From Chloroflexota bacterium (GTDB lineage: Bacteria; Chloroflexota; Anaerolineae; DTLA01), in NCBI GenBank assembly GCA_014874485.1, contig JADBJK010000034.1, positions 1 through 42,757 on the forward strand: 42,757 nucleotides of DNA, written 5' to 3'. The notes under the pieces are model-generated. The model was not told where the DNA came from. It saw only the letters and a list, made by a program, of their open reading frames with translations, and did not search any database. A program made the translations under genes and the position numbers. Positions 39,981 through 42,757 of this stretch are shown piece after piece. Numbering within the stretch: the first letter of the stretch is position 1; each line of letters begins with the position of its first letter.

Positions 39981-40297
39981 CGCGACGCCGCCTCGCGCAG
40001 GGCTGCGACGATCATCTCGCGCGGGGGCATGCCCGATGCCCCGTACCTCCGTCAGGTGAAGCCGAACGCGGTCTGATTCCGCATGGCGGGGTCCAAATCC
40101 AGGCCGTTGACCAGCACCGTGGGGCTTCCGAGGAAGTGGTGCGCCTCGGCCTCCTCCTCGGTGTTCACGAGCACCTGCGTGAGTTCAATCGGGATGCCCA
40201 GTTCCGCCGCCACCTCGCGAATCCGCTGGATCGTGGGCGGCGTGTTGGCGCACCCCTCGGTGTACACGACTTTGATCTGCACGACGTCCCGAGTCAT
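39977..40297 (-). CDS. Thioredoxin-like selenoprotein with C-terminal selenocysteine
   Basis: 106 aa if the in-frame TGA at 40054-40052 is read as Sec82. The first 81 residues have a thioredoxin-like fold with one active-site Cys (VVYTEGCANTPPT, Cys16) and the cis-Pro loop FLGSPTVLVNG. After the TGA the frame continues RRYGASGMPPREMIVAALRE to a TGA at 39979-39977. In Cys-containing relatives, as I recall them, the C-terminus reads FG-x-x-CR-x-Y...PP-x-E-x-I-x-x-AL, so Sec replaces that Cys and could pair with Cys16. ATG 40297 overlaps the proS stop (ATGA), fixing the start. Function unknown; probably a cytoplasmic redox enzyme. Terminating at the first TGA would remove a conserved helix. Confidence 0.82.
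40024..40042 (-). promoter_or_regulatory. Candidate bacterial SECIS hairpin in the thioredoxin-like gene
   Basis: GGGGCAT (40042-40036), loop CGGGC (40035-40031), ATGCCCC (40030-40024): a perfect 7-bp stem. The loop begins 16 nt after the Sec TGA and has G at its second position. Confidence 0.55.
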
Positions 40298-41991
40298 CGT
40301 ATGCAATCCCCCCGTAACTCCGTCAACAGGCGGTCGCGCGGGACGACCGCCACGTCCTTCTCGCCGCGCCGCTTGACCTCCACGCCGCCCTGCTTGAGCG
40401 CGCGCCGACTGACGGTTACCCGCACGGGCACGCCGATGAGGTCCGCGTCGGCGAACTTGACGCCCGGGCTCTCGGCGCGGTCGTCGTACAGCACCTCCAG
40501 CCCCGCGTCCTGGAGTTCGCGGTACACGTCCTCGGCGGCGCGGCGCACCTCGTCGTCCTCCAGGTTCAGCCCCACCACGTGGACATCAAACGGCGCGACC
40601 GACGCGGGCCACACGATGCCCCAGTCGTCGTGGTGCTGCTCTACGATGACCGCCATCAGCCGCCCTAGCCCGATGCCGTAGGACCCCATGACGATGGGCC
40701 GCTCCGCGCCGTCGGCGTCCAGGTACGTTGCGCCCAGCGCCTGGCTGTAGCGCGTGCCCAGTTTGAACAGGTGGCCGACCTCAATGGCCCGCGTGGAGCG
40801 CAGGGGCGCGCCGCACCGAGCGCAGGGCGCGCCGTCGTAGGCGGCGGCGATGTCGGCGAAGAGGTCGGCCTGGAAGTCGCGCGGGTAGTTGGCGTTGCGG
40901 ACGTGGTAGCCCGCGCGATTGGCCCCCGCCACGAAATTCGCGCCCGTCGTGATGCTGGGGTCGGCCACCACCGTAACGCCGCGCACGCCGATGGGCGAGG
41001 CGTACCCCGCCGCGATGCCCGCCCCCGAAAGCGCCGCCTCGTCCGCAGGCGCGATGCTGCTCACCCCCAGCACGCGGCGCAGTTTCGCCTCGTTCACCTC
41101 CAGGTCCCCGCGGATGACGGCGAAGATGAGCCGCTCGCCCGCGGTGTAGAACACAGCCTTCATGGTCTTGCTGGTGGGCACGCCCAGGAAATCGGCCACG
41201 GCCTGGATGGTCTTGCAGCCCGGCGTGGCGACCTCCTCCAGCGGCAGTGGCTCCTCGGCCGGCAGCGGCGGCACGGTGAACTCGGCGACCTCCTCGTTGG
41301 CGGCGTACCCGCAGGCGTCGCACAGGAACAACGTGTCCTCGCCGTGGGGGCTTTCGGCCATCCACTCGTGGGACGCCGCGCCGCCCATCATGCCGGTGGA
41401 CGCCAGCACGGGGATGGCCCGCACCCCGCAGCGGGCGAAGATGCGGGCATAGGCGTCGTAGTGCGCCTGGTACTGGACATCCAGCCCCGCCTCGTCCACG
41501 TCCAGCGAGTACGAGTCCTTCATGACGAATTCGCGCACGCGGACAAGGCCCCCGCGCGGGCGAGGCTCGTCACGGAACTTGGTCTGGAAGTGGTAGATGA
41601 GCGCGGGCAGGTGGCGGTACGAGCGAATCTCGCCGGCGGCCAGCATGGTGGCGACCTCCTCGTGGGTCATCGCCAGCACCATGTCGCGCCCGGCCCGGTC
41701 CTGGAACCGCACCAGTTCGGGGCCGACGGAGTCGTAGCGGCCCGTGGCGCGCCAGATGTCCGCCGGGTTGACCAGCGGCATGAGCATCTCTTGCCCGCCG
41801 ATGCGGTTCATCTCCTCGCGGATGATGGCCTGGATTTTGGCGAACACGCGCCAGCCCAGCGGCAGGAACGCGAAGACGCCGCTGCTGACGGGGCGGATCA
41901 TCCCCGCCCGCACCAGCAGGCGGTGGCTGGGCAGTTCCGCGTCCGATGGCGCGTCGCGCAGCGTGTTGCCGAACAGTTGCGAGAGTCGCAT
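40294..41991 (-). CDS. proS: Prolyl-tRNA synthetase, bacterial type with editing domain
   Basis: 565-aa class II aminoacyl-tRNA synthetase that charges tRNA(Pro). Class II motif 1 lies around FLPLGWRVFAKIQAIIREEMN, motif 2 around FRDEPRPRGGLVRVREFVMKDSYS and motif 3 in MGSYGIGLGRLMAVIVEQ. Between motifs 2 and 3 is the INS editing domain (about residues 230-390; CKTIQAVADFLGV, TMKAVFYTAG), which marks the bacterial type. The anticodon-binding domain follows (DVHVVGLNLED onward). ATG 41991 has GGAGGAGG upstream. Its last codon overlaps the start of the thioredoxin-like selenoprotein gene, so that protein is co-translated with a housekeeping enzyme. Confidence 0.96.
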   Translation of the reverse strand: MRLSQLFGNTLRDAPSDAELPSHRLLVRAGMIRPVSSGVFAFLPLGWRVFAKIQAIIREEMNRIGGQEMLMPLVNPADIWRATGRYDSVGPELVRFQDRAGRDMVLAMTHEEVATMLAAGEIRSYRHLPALIYHFQTKFRDEPRPRGGLVRVREFVMKDSYSLDVDEAGLDVQYQAHYDAYARIFARCGVRAIPVLASTGMMGGAASHEWMAESPHGEDTLFLCDACGYAANEEVAEFTVPPLPAEEPLPLEEVATPGCKTIQAVADFLGVPTSKTMKAVFYTAGERLIFAVIRGDLEVNEAKLRRVLGVSSIAPADEAALSGAGIAAGYASPIGVRGVTVVADPSITTGANFVAGANRAGYHVRNANYPRDFQADLFADIAAAYDGAPCARCGAPLRSTRAIEVGHLFKLGTRYSQALGATYLDADGAERPIVMGSYGIGLGRLMAVIVEQHHDDWGIVWPASVAPFDVHVVGLNLEDDEVRRAAEDVYRELQDAGLEVLYDDRAESPGVKFADADLIGVPVRVTVSRRALKQGGVEVKRRGEKDVAVVPRDRLLTELRGDCIR

Positions 41992-42026
41992 GGGCTGCCT
42001 CCTCCGGAACTAAGATGCGTTGAGCG

Positions 42027-42055
42027 ATATTGCACATTGAATTCGGTCTTGTCAA
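42027..42055 (-). promoter_or_regulatory. Promoter of proS
   Basis: A perfect TTGACA (42055-42050) and CAATAT (42032-42027) are 17 nt apart, about 35 nt upstream of proS. The following 42056-42279 shows no gene or clear structure that I recognise. Confidence 0.6.
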
Positions 42056-42279
42056 ACTGGCTGCTGGGGTGTCTGTAACATACACGGCGGGTGAGTTTGA
42101 GCGCCTCGCTAGACGCACGCATATCGCATCAGAAATGGACTTGACCACCCACTCGTGGGCCACAACCGGCCTGAGAACTGCCATGTTCGCCGCACCGTGC
42201 GGCCAATCAACCGCCTATTCGCAGACAAGCTGATCAGGTTGCCCACCAACTCAGTCTGACTCTGACTACCCACACGAGG

Positions 42280-42308
42280 TTGACTCCCCGACTCGCTATT
42301 GCTAGAAT
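42280..42308 (+). promoter_or_regulatory. Promoter of the radical-SAM gene
   Basis: TTGACT (42280-42285) and TAGAAT (42303-42308), 17 nt apart, 62 nt before the ATG at 42371. Confidence 0.65.
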
Positions 42309-42370
42309 ACATATACGTGGAGATGGTCAATCCCATTGTGGGACAGAAGAGAAGTGTAGGGAGCAATCTG

Positions 42371-42757
42371 ATGCTTCGTGAGGGAAAAGCAGAAGCAGAC
42401 TCATGGGCAAGAACATACCGATATGCGTTGTCCCTCACAAGCCAATTCTACTTCTGCGGTGTGCCTTTCAGGCTCGATGCGACGCCAAAATGTGCTCTAA
42501 ACTGCCTATATTGTTTTGCGAGAGCTCGCGGAGGTAGGCGTACGTCTCTGAACCTGGTGGCTAGTGCCGCGGCGATTCGGAGAAAGGTCAGAGGGGCGCT
42601 GAAAGGCCGACTGGACAGGTACGATGTCAACGTCGAGCTCCTGCAAAGGCGGGTCCCATTGCATTTCGGGGGTATTAGTGAACCAATGGTGCTACTTCAC
42701 AAACTGAACTCGGCGATGGACAGCCTCACAAAGCCGTCCTTGTCTGGCTGGAGACCG
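42371..42757 (+). CDS. Radical SAM protein, SPL-like, 3' end beyond window
   Basis: The first 129 codons are visible and open to the window edge. They include FRLDATPKCALNCLYCFARA, whose C-x3-C-x2-C (about residues 41-48) binds the radical-SAM [4Fe-4S] cluster, and downstream LHFGGISEPM. The -FR-D-x-x-x-x-C-x3-C-x-YCFAR pattern resembles the spore-photoproduct-lyase-related radical SAM family. ATG 42371 has TAGGGAG 7 nt upstream. The codons used (AGA, AGG, CTA, ACA) differ strongly from the rest of the window, suggesting recent transfer. The exact function cannot be stated from this fragment. Confidence 0.8.
   Translation, partial: MLREGKAEADSWARTYRYALSLTSQFYFCGVPFRLDATPKCALNCLYCFARARGGRRTSLNLVASAAAIRRKVRGALKGRLDRYDVNVELLQRRVPLHFGGISEPMVLLHKLNSAMDSLTKPSLSGWRP

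Noticed and set aside
41992-42280. Possible small gene or integrase remnant upstream of proS
   Set aside because: Short frames on both strands lack ribosome-binding sites and recognisable motifs; only the two promoters are supported.

Overview
The window is GC-rich with tightly packed genes, and almost every start has a strong Shine-Dalgarno site. Promoters follow the sigma-70 pattern (TTGNNN, 16-18 nt, TATAAT-like). The gene content, the PMT-like glycosyltransferases with repeated C-terminal beta-domains, and the many short palindromic repeats (GTCATTGCGAG type, GTAGGGACAATT type, CACGAATC type) suggest an anaerobic or microaerophilic Chloroflexota bacterium, probably Anaerolineae-like. That placement is inference from style, not proof. 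No rRNA, tRNA or CRISPR was seen.

Layout. (1) 0.4-14.2 kb, + strand: a surface-polysaccharide cluster. It holds a GDP-D-rhamnose pair (rmd, gmd), a phosphohexomutase, TatD hydrolase, polyprenyl synthase, GT2 and GT4 glycosyltransferases, two large membrane GT39-like transferases carrying four copies of one C-terminal domain, and an O-antigen-ligase/Wzy-type protein. (2) 14.6-18.8 kb, - strand: a selenium operon yedE - tusA-like - cysteine desulfurase - DUF3343 - selD. selD is itself a selenoprotein with an in-frame UGA (Sec18). yedE is preceded by a ~270-nt leader with a strong promoter, a short peptide ending in UGA, a SECIS-like hairpin, an 11-bp alternative pairing and an intrinsic terminator. 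(3) 19.6-22.6 kb: an rrf2-cydA-cydB operon bounded on both sides by ~81-bp tandem repeat arrays. (4) 23.2-26.0 kb: a small membrane protein and selA (+), converging on a lipoprotein of the 5'-nucleotidase superfamily (-) that is continuous only if an in-frame UGA is read as Sec61. (5) 26.2-31.6 kb: a LysR regulator, glutamine synthetase, pyrC, pyrB and a methyltransferase. (6) 31.6-33.7 kb: a HepT-MntA type toxin-antitoxin pair, a CHMI-like isomerase and a UbiA/MenA prenyltransferase. (7) 33.8-39.9 kb: a type III restriction-modification system (mod, res) split by a REP-associated tyrosine transposase (RAYT). The same palindromes that flank the RAYT also sit in frame inside mod and res. (8) 40.0-42.0 kb: proS, overlapped by a small thioredoxin-like gene with an in-frame UGA (Sec82). 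(9) From 42.37 kb: the 5' part of a radical-SAM gene of different composition, running off the window.

The selenium theme ties the window together: two Sec-synthesis enzymes (SelA, SelD), selenium delivery genes, three inferred selenoproteins and a UGA-containing leader. In all four cases the UGA is followed by a short GC-rich hairpin whose apical loop begins 16-25 nt downstream, the geometry expected of a bacterial SECIS. SelB and tRNA-Sec are not in the window and must lie elsewhere if this reading is right.
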